Source: an uncultured Prevotellaceae bacterium (lineage in GTDB: Bacteria; Bacteroidota; Bacteroidia; Bacteroidales; Bacteroidaceae). Taken from it: a stretch of DNA of 64,000 bases. The translations under genes were made by a program, and so were the position numbers. The notes beneath the pieces were generated by a model, which had not been told where the DNA came from, made no database searches, and saw only the letters and a program-made list of their open reading frames with translations. Shown here piece by piece: positions 7,701 through 16,103 of the stretch (position 1 is its first letter; each line of letters begins with the position of its first letter). The DNA lies in assembly GCA_902795605.1 (NCBI GenBank), contig CADBLU010000109.1, positions 1 to 64,000 of the forward strand, written 5' to 3'.

Positions 7701-10647
7701 AGTGTCTGGATATAATCCATTTGTCGCATGCCTCCGCCCAGTCGCGCTTGAGTCCGAGCAGGTCGATGTCGAGCACTTCGGGCGCATATTTCTGGGTGAT
7801 GTTGAAGCGTGTCTTCACCAGTTGCTGTCCGCTGTTGATGTGATATTGCCATTCGCGTGTGAGTTCCGGGTCTCTCACCACGTTGATGAGTGCCTGGTTG
7901 ATGTGTGGCGCATCGGTGATCACCTTGTGTATCTTCTCCGCAAGCAGGCTGCCGGCCAGTGTCTCAGGGATGTCGAGGCCGTTGATCTCTCCTAATTGGC
8001 GCAGGGTGTTGACGGCATTGGGAAGAGCTCCCACCATGCGGCGCAGGAAGGTGTTGACGCGCGACTCGATATTGGCGACCTCATGGATGTAGAGTCCGAA
8101 GAGGCGGTTCTGGGTGGGGTGTCCTGTGGTTCTGAAGACAGCGCCTAAGAGGTTGAGGTCCTCCACCATACGGTTGATGTCGTCGGCCGTGATGCCCTGG
8201 ATGAGGGCAGCGTCGGGTTCGAGGGAGTCGGTATTGTCGATGGCAGTGTAGCGGGAGATGTAGTCGTAGAGGGAGAGTCCCGAGGGCTGTCCGCTGTGCA
8301 GCAGGTCGATATACTTGATGAGCTGGCTCCGCTGTGCGAACAGTTTCTCCGACTCCTGCTTGTATTCTTCCGGCGACTTGATGCGAGTGAGCTCGATGGC
8401 CTGCTGCAACTGCGTCAGCAGGTGGCTTTTGGTAATCTTGTTGGAGTGCATTTCGAGGCAGAAGGGGTCGAGGCCGATTTTGGCCAGTCGTTTCTGCACC
8501 ACTTCGAGGGCAGCCATCTTCTCGGCGACGAAGAGCACGCGGCGGTCGTGGTAGAGCGCGTTGGCAATCATGTTGGTGATGGTCTGGCTCTTGCCGGTGC
8601 CCGGAGGTCCGTAAAGGATGAAGCTCCTGCCTTCTCCCGACTCGATGACGGCTTTCAGCTGCGAGGAGTCGACGTCTACGGGAATGGCGAAGTCGTCGGG
8701 CTCCACCGTTCTGTCGAGCATTCTCACGTCGGTGTCCGAGGCTGCGGGGATGTCGACGAGCCTGTTTTGCAGGAGGCTTGCGATGATGGGGTTTTCGCAC
8801 ATTTTGTCGGCGTTGTTGTGGATGTCGTTCCACATGACGAACTTGCTGAACGAGAAGATGCCGAGGAGGTTTTCCTCCACCACGTCCCATCTTGCCTGGT
8901 CCTTGATGATGTTGCGCAGGATAGAGAACACCTTGCACACGTCGATGCCCGACTGGTCGGTGGGCAGTGGTGTGACGGCGCTGATGTCGATATTGAACTG
9001 CTGCTTGAGCATCTCGATTAGCGTGGTGTTGAAGGTGATCTCATCCTCACGGAGTCGCAGCACGTAGTTGTTGCCGCTTTTCCTGACGATGTCTACCGGT
9101 TCGAGGATGAGCGGGGCATAGCGTGGCTTGACGCTGATGGTGGTCTCATACCATTTGAGCAGGCCGAAGACCATATAGAGCGTGTTGGCGCCGTTTTCCT
9201 CGAGGGCGGTGCGTGACGAGCGGTAGAGGTTTTTGAGGCTGTTGACGAGGTCCTCTTCCTCCAGGAAAGAGTAGATCATGCCGTTTTTCATCCCTTCGAG
9301 CACGATGCTCTCCATCTTGTCGCGGAAGGCGGCCGAGTTGTAGATGCCGTCGTTGTTGGGCGTGACACTATGCTCGGCGGGGACAGGCAGCATCTTGAAG
9401 TCGACTTTCTCCTGGAGTTTGTCCTCGAGGGTGTTGATGTTGAACGACACGAAGGGCACCACGCTCTTGCCGATGCGCATGTTGATAAGGTTGTTGCGGA
9501 GAGAGAAGTCAAGAAGTTTGCGCTCCCATATCTGCTGCCGGGTGATCTGCCGCTCGCCGGTGTCATCGAGACCGTATTGCCTCACGTCTCTCACGTCCGT
9601 GGCCACGTCGCCGTTGTCGACGCCTGTGAGTTCCCCTTCCTCTTCGGCGCTGGTGGGCATCGGTCTGATGCCGAAGAGTCGGCACCTGAAGACGTCGACG
9701 GCCGTGATGAACTCATCGGGTTTGAGACGTATACGGTCTTCGGCCGACTTGACGGCTGCCTCGAAAGAGACGCCGGCATTGGTGAGATGTGTGGCCTCTA
9801 CGACCACGATTTCGCTGACGCCGTCGGCGATGGACTTTGAGATGAAGCTCACGTCGTCGCAGAACATCTGCGGATAGTATTTATCCTCGAGCCAGCATCC
9901 CACGAACATGTGCCCGTCGGTGAGGAAGAGGAGGGGATGCAGACCGATGCCCTCAAGGCATGAGGCCATGAGGATGGACAGGTCGGCACAGGTGCCCTGC
10001 TTCTGCGAGAGCAGTTGGTCGGCCATCCTGATGCGTTGTCCGTTGTTCTCGAAACTTGGCGGCGGCGCGATGTAGACGAACCCGCTGTTGTGGAGCGCCT
10101 CATAGACGGCAGCCACCATCTTGCGCACGCGGTTGGGGTCTTGTGTCTGGTAGGCATTGAGTGAATTGTCGCCGGTGAGTCGTCCGAGGACTTGCGCGGT
10201 GTCGATTTTGACCTGTGCGAGGCAGGAGGCATTGGGTGTGACGAAGGCCGCCAGCATCTCTGGCATGATGTTGATGCCCGGCCATTGGTCGAAGGGCATG
10301 ATGCGGATGGGGTAGGAGGTCTGGAAGACTTCCTCCTCGCCGATTTTCACGCTCAGATCGAACCGTGTGTCGATGCTCTCGGTGATGGCTCTGAGTCGGT
10401 CGATGTCCGGGTCGATCTTCAGTCCGTCGAGCGCCACTGTCTCGCCGGCGGGAATGAGGTCGATGCGGCTCTCTGAGTCGATGAGCATATCTCCAGAGAT
10501 GGTCACCGTGACCTCTCTCCAGTTGCTCTCGTCGTCGTTGGTGAGTTCAAAGGTGTTGATGTATTTTCCTCCGCATCTACTGGTGCAGTAGTTGATGCTG
10601 GGCATGTAGTCGATGCGGATGTTTTTCTCGCCGAAAGGTTCTTTCAT
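4738..10647 (-). CDS. Giant transglutaminase-like / DUF4011 / SF1 helicase / PD-(D/E)XK nuclease / DUF3320 protein
   Basis: A 1969-residue multidomain protein. About residues 200-260 look like a transglutaminase-like fold, with GTCAD (Cys220) and GHMFVG (His246). A DUF4011-type region follows near 370-560. The SF1 helicase has a Walker A motif GPPGTGKS at 680-687, Walker B DEAS at 1290-1293, motif III GDPKQMPP from 1314, and a motif VI region VAVSRAR near 1525. A DUF559/Vsr-like nuclease lies around 1575-1680, with Asp1609 in KIDLAV. A low-complexity T/G/Q/S linker covers about 1710-1746 and a DUF3320-like domain lies at the C-terminus. Proteins with this DUF4011-helicase-nuclease layout are linked to antiviral defence; I recall one single-gene system (Hhe), which needs checking. 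No partner gene is adjacent. No clear ribosome-binding site was seen, which is normal for Bacteroidetes. Confidence 0.88.
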   Translation of the reverse strand: MKEPFGEKNIRIDYMPSINYCTSRCGGKYINTFELTNDDESNWREVTVTISGDMLIDSESRIDLIPAGETVALDGLKIDPDIDRLRAITESIDTRFDLSVKIGEEEVFQTSYPIRIMPFDQWPGINIMPEMLAAFVTPNASCLAQVKIDTAQVLGRLTGDNSLNAYQTQDPNRVRKMVAAVYEALHNSGFVYIAPPPSFENNGQRIRMADQLLSQKQGTCADLSILMASCLEGIGLHPLLFLTDGHMFVGCWLEDKYYPQMFCDDVSFISKSIADGVSEIVVVEATHLTNAGVSFEAAVKSAEDRIRLKPDEFITAVDVFRCRLFGIRPMPTSAEEEGELTGVDNGDVATDVRDVRQYGLDDTGERQITRQQIWERKLLDFSLRNNLINMRIGKSVVPFVSFNINTLEDKLQEKVDFKMLPVPAEHSVTPNNDGIYNSAAFRDKMESIVLEGMKNGMIYSFLEEEDLVNSLKNLYRSSRTALEENGANTLYMVFGLLKWYETTISVKPRYAPLILEPVDIVRKSGNNYVLRLREDEITFNTTLIEMLKQQFNIDISAVTPLPTDQSGIDVCKVFSILRNIIKDQARWDVVEENLLGIFSFSKFVMWNDIHNNADKMCENPIIASLLQNRLVDIPAASDTDVRMLDRTVEPDDFAIPVDVDSSQLKAVIESGEGRSFILYGPPGTGKSQTITNMIANALYHDRRVLFVAEKMAALEVVQKRLAKIGLDPFCLEMHSNKITKSHLLTQLQQAIELTRIKSPEEYKQESEKLFAQRSQLIKYIDLLHSGQPSGLSLYDYISRYTAIDNTDSLEPDAALIQGITADDINRMVEDLNLLGAVFRTTGHPTQNRLFGLYIHEVANIESRVNTFLRRMVGALPNAVNTLRQLGEINGLDIPETLAGSLLAEKIHKVITDAPHINQALINVVRDPELTREWQYHINSGQQLVKTRFNITQKYAPEVLDIDLLGLKRDWAEACDKWIISRHFAKKKVLRFLRAYRTDISYDDITPLIQQIEEYRKTEAALARHRDDAQQVFGTMAARGHEQWGKMRDCLSAAVQVMRLFEVSGLQVDYDKLDVNATREVRTNSLKELNETMEEAKSYCTVDPAIPLSDLILKGNSWLLNLTNLRNWAQWCIRRDNLLAAHLGNVVEFIESGHSHEEARDAMLRGLYRKLAVDVIDGNEDLRIFNGMIFEDAIERYRTIAKEFQELTKRALYCKLASRIPSLTIEAANNSEIGILKRYIASGGRGTSIRHIIEQTPNLLPKLCPCLLMSPISVAQFIDLSQEKFDIVIFDEASQMPTSEAVGSIARGKALIVVGDPKQMPPTSFFTTTAVDESEADIDDMESILDDCITLSFPEHYLTWHYRSRHESLIAFSNSQYYDGRLYTFPSVDDRTSKVTFIPIKGTYDMGKSRRNREEAEAIVKEVIRRLSDSQLRQKSIGIVSFSKTQQDLIEDILVEQLSKSPKLEKLAYDCEEPIFVKNLENVQGDERDVILFSVGYGPDKNGRVSMNFGPLNNQGGERRLNVAVSRARNEMMVFSTLQPEQIDLNRSHARGVEGLKRFLEFAKSGRMPVLQGQIEESTDTSVIDAIAKAIREHGYEVDTLVGRSHFKIDLAVIDPESSDNYLMGILCDGQKYYATPSQRDREICQPGVLKGLGWNLMRVWAIDWLMNREGVIERIINQIEQLIAKKKEQPAPVEEPAPEEPAPADIPAPAVGQTSATGQTSTTTGQASTTRQASTTTGQTSTTGQPQDPTKMKISEAPSSAGRRQTVAGTNIPFHINEEDILVIDDNKEDPYVQTAIPQRYTNKTSQVLAMARRTIEADIQKVISDEQPITLGTLRQRIMYVYGQPRTSDRLEFLLEQMIKKVYKDPLSAEGNPTLWLTAQAANGYDRYRKASGRSIEDIPLVEIRNVVRLAVRQQLSIPTEDLLRQVVRLLGFTRRTPKTDEAVSSVIDVLVQNGEILRDGAVVTLKE
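5411..5520. repeat. Degenerate tandem repeat coding a TGQTS-type linker
   Basis: About 110 bases inside the helicase gene consist of diverged 18-24-base units related to GTGGTCGATGYCTGYCCGGT. They encode repeated S/T-T-G-Q/R-Q/A-S/T motifs between the nuclease and DUF3320 domains. The unit lengths are multiples of three, so copy changes would keep the reading frame. Confidence 0.7.
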
Positions 10648-10662
10648 AGTCGTGGTTATCTT

Positions 10663-10710
10663 TATTTCAATGATGTCAGTATGGGGCAGTATTTCAATGA
10701 TGTCAGTATG
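10663..10710. repeat. Two-copy 21-base direct repeat between helicase and radical SAM genes
   Basis: TATTTCAATGATGTCAGTATG occurs, in two identical copies 27 bases apart, at 10663-10683 and 10690-10710. The second copy overlaps the stop codon of the radical SAM gene. It looks like a small local duplication. Confidence 0.8.
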
Positions 10711-11482
10711 AGGCGGTGCAAGGGATTCCCTCCCGTACGACCCTGTCGCGGATGAGGTTGAGTTCCTCGGGAGTGGCTTTGCGCAGGCGCGGGTCGGGTG
10801 TCTCGCGGTCGATGGTGTAGATCATCACCTCTCGCGGTCTGATGGCTTTGACCGCCTCGAGCCATGGCAGCACGTAACGGTCGCCCGTATTGTCGCAGTC
10901 GCCGTTGTCGATGACGCCTTTCATGAACATGCTCTGAATGATGACATGCCCGTCGAATGCCTTGAGGTGGGCGATGACGTCTTCGACATTGTAGGCAGGA
11001 GAGACGGGCCGGTCGATGAGGCGGATGTAGTCGATGTCTACGGTGTCGAGTTTCTGGATGTTGTTGTCTACCAGCAGCAGCGCCTCGCGCACCTCCTTGC
11101 GGTGGAGCATGGTGGCATTGCTGAGCACCGACACCTTGGCCGAGGGAGCCAGCCGGTCGCGCAGACGGATGGTGTCGGCGATGATGCCCGCGAAGTCGGG
11201 GTGCGCCGTGGGCTCACCGTTGCCCGCGAACGTGAGAACGTCGGGCCGCTCGCCGCGCTCAGCCATGGCGGTGAGTGTCTCATGCAACCTCGTGGCCACC
11301 TCCTCTCGTGTGGGCCGTGGCAGTTTGGGCCGGTGGCTGGCGTTGAATCCGCATTCGCAGTAGATGCAGTCGAAGGTGCACACCTTGCCGTCGGCCGGCA
11401 TGAGGTTGATGCCGAGAGAGAGTCCCAACCGCCTGCTGTGCACAGGTCCGAAGATGGGTGAAGGATAGATAATCGTGCTCAT
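10703..11482 (-). CDS. Radical SAM protein (COG0731-like)
   Basis: A 259-residue radical SAM enzyme. The [4Fe-4S] cluster motif is the CxxxCxxC of CTFDCIYC near residues 35-42, and a GNGEPT motif near residue 93 is the usual SAM-contacting GGE equivalent. The N-terminus (GPVHSRRLGLSLGINL) is typical of COG0731-type iron-sulfur oxidoreductases related to wyosine-base enzymes. These are common in Bacteroidetes but functionally unassigned. There is no substrate-pointing extra domain, and only four of the cysteines cluster near the N-terminus, so I give no reaction. The gene has its own promoter-like box upstream and reads towards the helicase gene, 55 bases away, so the two may be co-transcribed. 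Confidence 0.85.
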   Translation of the reverse strand: MSTIIYPSPIFGPVHSRRLGLSLGINLMPADGKVCTFDCIYCECGFNASHRPKLPRPTREEVATRLHETLTAMAERGERPDVLTFAGNGEPTAHPDFAGIIADTIRLRDRLAPSAKVSVLSNATMLHRKEVREALLLVDNNIQKLDTVDIDYIRLIDRPVSPAYNVEDVIAHLKAFDGHVIIQSMFMKGVIDNGDCDNTGDRYVLPWLEAVKAIRPREVMIYTIDRETPDPRLRKATPEELNLIRDRVVREGIPCTASY

Positions 11483-11516
11483 GACAACAATAGATGGTTG
11501 TATATTGCCTAATGGT

Positions 11517-11525
11517 GCAAAGTTA
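11517..11525 (-). promoter_or_regulatory. Bacteroidetes -7 box for the radical SAM gene
   Basis: The reverse strand reads TAACTTTGC, a full match to TAnnTTTGC, 35 bases before the start codon. No clear -33 TTTG partner was confirmed. Confidence 0.6.
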
Positions 11526-11590
11526 AGAAAAATTTCCGCACAACAAGCGTTAATAGTCGTTAAAGTGTTGCGATGGCAAGGATTTTTTCG

Positions 11591-11599
11591 TAATTTTGC
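11591..11599 (+). promoter_or_regulatory. Bacteroidetes -7 box for the ftsX operon
   Basis: TAATTTTGC matches TAnnTTTGC, 33 bases before the ftsX ATG. A GTTG at about 11565-11568 is at a suitable distance for a -33 element. It is divergent from the radical SAM promoter. Confidence 0.65.
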
Positions 11600-11631
11600 A
11601 CCGAATATTGGCTTATTATAACCAAAATATA

Positions 11632-12510
11632 ATGGGAAAAAGTAAAAACAGAGCCCGCAACCGTCAAGGATTGCAGGTCTTTACGTTGTGCATCAGCACG
11701 TCGATGGTGCTGATTCTTTTGGGAATGGTTGTCTTCACTGTCTTCACGGCGCGCAACTTGTCGTCGTATGTGAAGGAGAAATTGACGGTGACGATGCTTC
11801 TTGCAGAAGACATTACCGACCCTGAGGCCAAGCAACTGTGTGAGAGTCTGGCCACCAAGCCTTATATTTATTCTCTCAATTATGTGAGCAAGGACCAGGT
11901 GCTTGAAGAGCAGAAGAAAGCCCTTGGCACCGACCCTTCGGAGTTTGCCGGCACCAATCCGTTTCTTTCCTCTGTAGAGTTCCAGTTGAACGCTGACTAT
12001 GCCAACTCCGACTCTTTGAAGTGGATATCGGAGGAGTTGACGAAGTTGCCGAGTGTGACAGAAATCACCTATCCTGAGGACTTGGTGGACAGCATCAACA
12101 AGACGCTCCGCAAGATCAGTCTGGTGCTTCTGGTGCTGGCGGCCCTTCTTCTGGTGGTGTCGGTGGTGCTGATCAACAACACGGTGAAGCTCGGCATCTA
12201 TTCACGCCGGTTTAACATCCACACGATGAAACTGGTGGGTGCCTCGTGGGGCTTCATCCGCAAGCCGTTCCTGCGTCAGGCCGTCGTGCTCGGACTCATC
12301 GCCGGTCTGCTTGCGCTGGCCGTCCTTGGTGCCGGAATGTACAGCCTCTATAAGTATCAGCGTGACGTGATGGAAGTGATCACCTGGGAGGTGCTCGCCG
12401 TGACAGCGGTGACGGTGATTCTCGCGGGTATCATCATCACCACCATCTGCTCATGGCTCTCGGTCAACCGGTTCTTGAAGATGAAAGCCGGTGAGCTTTA
12501 CAATATCTGA
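11632..12510 (+). CDS. ftsX: Cell division protein FtsX
   Basis: A 292-residue inner-membrane protein. With the ATPase FtsE it forms an ABC-type complex that transmits a signal to peptidoglycan hydrolases at the septum. After a short basic N-terminus, TM1 covers about residues 17-42. A periplasmic domain of about 110 residues follows, then three more membrane segments (about 165-190, 218-245 and 262-285) in the FtsX permease fold. The start at 11632 is preferred to an in-frame ATG at 11596, because the latter lies inside the promoter box. FtsE is not in the window. It heads an operon with DUF3098, uppP, truB, queA and folK, an order conserved in Bacteroidales. Confidence 0.92.
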   Translation: MGKSKNRARNRQGLQVFTLCISTSMVLILLGMVVFTVFTARNLSSYVKEKLTVTMLLAEDITDPEAKQLCESLATKPYIYSLNYVSKDQVLEEQKKALGTDPSEFAGTNPFLSSVEFQLNADYANSDSLKWISEELTKLPSVTEITYPEDLVDSINKTLRKISLVLLVLAALLLVVSVVLINNTVKLGIYSRRFNIHTMKLVGASWGFIRKPFLRQAVVLGLIAGLLALAVLGAGMYSLYKYQRDVMEVITWEVLAVTAVTVILAGIIITTICSWLSVNRFLKMKAGELYNI

Positions 12511-12536
12511 CAATTCTTTTTCAACATCATTTATCT

Positions 12537-12842
12537 ATGGATAAGAAAAATCTGGCGTTCGGCCGCTCGAATTTCATCATGCTCGGTGTGAGCATGTTTG
12601 TGGTCATCGTGGGCTTTATCCTCATGAGCGGTCCCGGTTCCGACGCGACAGCTTTCAACGAGGATATCTTCAGTGCTATACGTATCAAGGTGGCTCCCGT
12701 GGTGTGCTTCATCGGCTTTATCTCGATGATTTATGCCATCATCCACCGTCCTGCAGACCGTGGCGGCAACGACCTGGTGAAAAAGAATCAGCAGACAGAA
12801 GTCTTGCCGTCGAAAGCGAACAAGAAGGAGGTTAAGAAATGA
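12537..12842 (+). CDS. DUF3098 small membrane protein
   Basis: A 101-residue protein with two membrane helices (about residues 12-31 and 49-68) and a Lys-rich cytoplasmic tail. The pattern N-F-x-x-x-x-G near the N-terminus and the short GPGSD loop fit DUF3098, a family found between ftsX and uppP in Bacteroidetes. The function is unknown; its fixed place suggests a link to envelope or division processes. Its end overlaps the uppP start by four bases (ATGA), indicating translational coupling. Confidence 0.85.
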   Translation: MDKKNLAFGRSNFIMLGVSMFVVIVGFILMSGPGSDATAFNEDIFSAIRIKVAPVVCFIGFISMIYAIIHRPADRGGNDLVKKNQQTEVLPSKANKKEVKK

Positions 12843-13693
12843 CTTGGCTGGAAACCGTTATCATTGCCATTGTCGAAGGTCTTACAGAGTTCCTTCCCGT
12901 CTCGTCTACAGGACATATGATCATCACCCAAAATCTGTTGGGTGTGCCTCAGGGCAATCCTTTTGTTCACGCTTTCACGTTTATCATCCAGTTTGGCGCC
13001 ATCCTCTCGGTGGTATGTCTCTATTGGAAGAGATTTTTCCAGCTCAACCACACACCGGCACCTAAAGGAAGCAATGCCTGGCAAAAGCTCATTCATAAGT
13101 TCAGGTTCTACTGGCTCCTCTTCATCGGTGTGCTGCCCGCCGTGATTATCGGCCTGCTTGCAAAGAAGTCGGGACTGCTCGACTGGCTGATCGACAGTGT
13201 TGAGGTTGTCGCCATCATGCTTGTGTTGGGCGGTATTTTCATGCTTTACTGCGACCGTCTGTTCAACAAGGTCGACAACCGCGAGATAGACGAGAAAAAA
13301 GCATTCAAGATAGGTCTTTTCCAGTGTATCTCGGTCATTCCGGGCGTCTCGCGCTCCATGGCCACCATTGTCGGCGGCATGGCTCAGAAACTCTCGCGCA
13401 AGAAGGCGGCAGAATTCTCGTTCTTCCTCGCCGTGCCTACGATGGCCGGAGCTACGCTGCTCGACTTGCTCGACCTCTTCAAGGAGGATACCTCATGGGC
13501 CTCAGCCCACAATATCACCATGCTCATTCTGGGATGCGTGGTGGCTTTTATCGTGGCTCTGCTTGCCATGAAGTGGTTTGTGGCTTTCCTCACCAAATAT
13601 GGATTTAAGGCTTTTGGTATCTATAGGATTATCGTGGGCGGCATCATCATCATCTTGCTGCTCACCGGACATTCCTTAATCATGGTGGATTGA
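12839..13693 (+). CDS. uppP: Undecaprenyl-diphosphatase UppP (BacA)
   Basis: A 284-residue membrane phosphatase that converts undecaprenyl diphosphate to the monophosphate, recycling the lipid carrier for peptidoglycan and surface polysaccharides; it also gives bacitracin tolerance. The two family signatures are present: VEGLTEFLPVSSTGH at residues 12-26, and the PGVSRS motif near residue 165. Hydrophobic segments through the rest fit the usual eight membrane helices. It overlaps the preceding DUF3098 gene (ATGA) and the following truB start (TGATG). Its product would also serve the polysaccharide locus at the right of the window. Confidence 0.95.
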   Translation: MTWLETVIIAIVEGLTEFLPVSSTGHMIITQNLLGVPQGNPFVHAFTFIIQFGAILSVVCLYWKRFFQLNHTPAPKGSNAWQKLIHKFRFYWLLFIGVLPAVIIGLLAKKSGLLDWLIDSVEVVAIMLVLGGIFMLYCDRLFNKVDNREIDEKKAFKIGLFQCISVIPGVSRSMATIVGGMAQKLSRKKAAEFSFFLAVPTMAGATLLDLLDLFKEDTSWASAHNITMLILGCVVAFIVALLAMKWFVAFLTKYGFKAFGIYRIIVGGIIIILLLTGHSLIMVD

Positions 13694-14403
13694 TGGATTT
13701 CAACGAGGGTACGGTCATCGCCATCGACAAGCCCTACCGGATGTCGAGTTTTGGAGCATTGGCACACGTGAGGTATCTCCTCTCGCGCCATCTTCACGTG
13801 AAGCGTGTGAAGATGGGGCATGCCGGCACGCTCGACCCACTGGCCACCGGCGTACTGCTTCTCTGCACAGGGAAAGCCACCAAGCAGATAGAGCAGTTGC
13901 AGGCGCATACCAAGGAATATATCGCCACCCTGAAGTTGGGTGCGACAACGGCCAGTTACGACCGTGAGCACACCGTCAATTTCACTTATCCCACCCGTCA
14001 CATCACACGGCCGTTGGTGGAGGAGACACTGCGGCAGTTTGTGGGAGACATCATGCAGGTGCCTCCAGAGTTTTCGGCTTGCAAGGTGGACGGCAAGCGT
14101 GCCTATCATCTCATGCGCAAAGGCAGCGAGGTGGTGCTGAAGGCCAAGCCGTTGCATGTCGATGAGATAGAGTTGCTGGATTTCGACCCCCAGTCGATGA
14201 CGATGGCCATCAGGGTGGTTTGCGGCAAGGGCACCTACATCCGCGCGCTTGCCCGCGACATCGGCATGGCGCTTGACAGCGGCGCCTTCCTCACGTCGCT
14301 CCGCCGCACCCGTGTGGGCGACTATCGCGTGGAGGACTGCCTCACGCTCGAAGCCTTCCCCGAGTGGCTCTCGCAGCAGGATATTACATCTACCCATTCA
14401 TAA
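13693..14403 (+). CDS. truB: tRNA pseudouridine(55) synthase TruB
   Basis: A 236-residue enzyme that isomerises U55 in the T-loop of tRNA to pseudouridine. The catalytic aspartate lies in GHAGTLDPLATGVL near residue 48. The later motifs KVDGKRAY and the RALARDIG segment are kept. The ATG at 13693 overlaps the uppP stop codon. A TTG three bases earlier is also in frame, but ATG is the better start. The protein is shorter than E. coli TruB because the C-terminal PUA-like domain is missing or reduced, as in many Bacteroidetes. Confidence 0.93.
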   Translation: MDFNEGTVIAIDKPYRMSSFGALAHVRYLLSRHLHVKRVKMGHAGTLDPLATGVLLLCTGKATKQIEQLQAHTKEYIATLKLGATTASYDREHTVNFTYPTRHITRPLVEETLRQFVGDIMQVPPEFSACKVDGKRAYHLMRKGSEVVLKAKPLHVDEIELLDFDPQSMTMAIRVVCGKGTYIRALARDIGMALDSGAFLTSLRRTRVGDYRVEDCLTLEAFPEWLSQQDITSTHS

Positions 14404-14440
14404 GAGAATCTACCCATATATAAGAAAGGAGTAAATATAT

Positions 14441-15625
14441 ATGAAACTATCACAGTTCAAGTTCAAACTTCCTGATGAGCAGATAGCGCTCTATCCCACT
14501 TTTCATCGCGATGAGTGCCGCTTGATGGTCATCCACCGCAAGTCGGGGAAGATCGACATGTTTCTGACGGATGACGACGGTGAGCCGCTGAAAAACGATG
14601 ACGGCACTCCCCAGTTTATCGAGTTCCGCCACGCCATCAATTATTTCGATGAGGGCGATGTCTTCGTGTTCAACGACACGAAGGTGTTTCCTGCCCGTCT
14701 CTATGGAACGAAGGAGAAGACGGATGCCAAGATAGAGGTTTTCCTGCTGCGTGAGCTCAATGAGAGTCTTCGTCTCTGGGACGTGCTGGTGGAGCCTGCC
14801 CGCAAGATCCGCATCGGCAATAAGTTGTTCTTCGACGACAGCAGTACGATGGTGGCCGAGGTGATTGACAACACGACGAGCCGCGGGCGCACACTCCGTT
14901 TCCTCTACGACTGTCCTCACGACAAGTTCAAGCGTGAACTCTATGCGCTCGGTGAGGCGCCGCTGCCACATTACATCATCGACCATGAGTCGGAGAAGGA
15001 AGTGCCCGACGAGAAGGAGCCCGGCAAGACCAAGATTGTGAAGGTGAAAGACCGCCCCGTGCTCCCTGAGGACATGGAGAACTTTCAGTGTATCTATGCC
15101 AAGAACGAGGGTGCCGTGACCGCTCCCGCATCGGGTCTCCACTTCAGCCGTGAGATGATGAAGCGCATGGAAATCAAGGGGATAGAGTTTGCTTATATCA
15201 CCCTCCACTGTGCCCTTGGCTGTTTCCACAATATTGAGGTGGAAGACCTCACCAAGCATAAGATGGACTCTGAGCAGATGTTTGTGGAGAAAGAGGCTTG
15301 CGACACGGTGAATGCCGCCAAACTTGCCGGCCGCCACATCTGCGCCGTGGGCACGAGTGTGATCAAGGCCACTGAGACGGCTGTGGGTGCCGACGGTCTG
15401 CTGAAGGAATATGAGGGCTGGACCAACAAGTTCATCTTCCCGCCTTATGAGTGTGACCTGGCCGACTCTATGATCTGCAATTTCTATCATCCGCTGTCCA
15501 CACTGCTGATGTCGGCCTGTGCCTTCGGCGGCTACGACCTTGTGATGGAAGCTTATCAGAAGGCGCTCGACAACGGCTACCGTTTCGGTTGCTATGGTGA
15601 CGCGATGCTGATATTGGATGACTGA
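14441..15625 (+). CDS. queA: S-adenosylmethionine:tRNA ribosyltransferase-isomerase QueA
   Basis: A 394-residue enzyme that transfers and isomerises the ribosyl group of SAM onto preQ1-modified tRNA, giving epoxyqueuosine. Typical segments are the N-terminal [38 protein letters not shown], and the end pattern MLILDD. It is about 40 residues longer than E. coli QueA, with a charged insertion near residues 185-205 (around [14 protein letters not shown]). A clear AAAGGAG ribosome-binding site precedes the ATG. The gap to truB carries a short direct repeat (ATCTACCCAT twice). The stop codon overlaps the folK start. Confidence 0.95.
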   Translation: MKLSQFKFKLPDEQIALYPTFHRDECRLMVIHRKSGKIDMFLTDDDGEPLKNDDGTPQFIEFRHAINYFDEGDVFVFNDTKVFPARLYGTKEKTDAKIEVFLLRELNESLRLWDVLVEPARKIRIGNKLFFDDSSTMVAEVIDNTTSRGRTLRFLYDCPHDKFKRELYALGEAPLPHYIIDHESEKEVPDEKEPGKTKIVKVKDRPVLPEDMENFQCIYAKNEGAVTAPASGLHFSREMMKRMEIKGIEFAYITLHCALGCFHNIEVEDLTKHKMDSEQMFVEKEACDTVNAAKLAGRHICAVGTSVIKATETAVGADGLLKEYEGWTNKFIFPPYECDLADSMICNFYHPLSTLLMSACAFGGYDLVMEAYQKALDNGYRFGCYGDAMLILDD

Positions 15626-16037
15626 GGTTCATCGTGTGTATCTGTCGCTCGGTTCGAACTTAGGCGACAAGGAGTCGCATCTGCGTGAGGCGACAGAAAA
15701 GATAGGAGAGTTGATTGGCGCTGTGGTGCGCCAGTCAACTCTCTATTATTCGGAGCCATGGGGATTTGAGTCGGACAACGGCTTCGTCAACGCGGTGGTG
15801 CTGTGTCTCACTCCGTTGTCTCCCCGCCGGCTGCTGCGCGCCACGCAGCGCATCGAACGGCTGATGGGCCGCACGGAGAAGTCGGTGGGAGGTGTCTATC
15901 ACGACCGTGTGATAGATATCGACATCCTGCTCTACGACGACCTTCATATCGACTATCCCGACCTGAAAATCCCGCATCCGCTGATGCGCCAGCGCGACTT
16001 TGTGATGGTGCCGCTGCGGGAGGTGATGACAGACTGA
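15618..16037 (+). CDS. folK: 2-amino-4-hydroxy-6-hydroxymethyldihydropteridine pyrophosphokinase (FolK)
   Basis: A 139-residue enzyme that transfers pyrophosphate from ATP to the pterin in folate synthesis. Family motifs are [13 protein letters not shown] near the N-terminus, the SEPWGFE segment, and the metal-binding [11 protein letters not shown] near residue 100. The length is slightly short of E. coli HPPK (159), normal for single-domain forms. It overlaps the end of queA by 8 bases and is the last gene of the ftsX operon. The downstream gene converges, with a 66-base gap in which I see no strong terminator. Confidence 0.93.
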   Translation: MTEVHRVYLSLGSNLGDKESHLREATEKIGELIGAVVRQSTLYYSEPWGFESDNGFVNAVVLCLTPLSPRRLLRATQRIERLMGRTEKSVGGVYHDRVIDIDILLYDDLHIDYPDLKIPHPLMRQRDFVMVPLREVMTD

Positions 16038-16103
16038 GTGCCGGTCTAAGAGACGACACACTGCTTCAGCGGCGGTCACGGAGGAGGCTGTTTGCTCTTA
16101 GTG

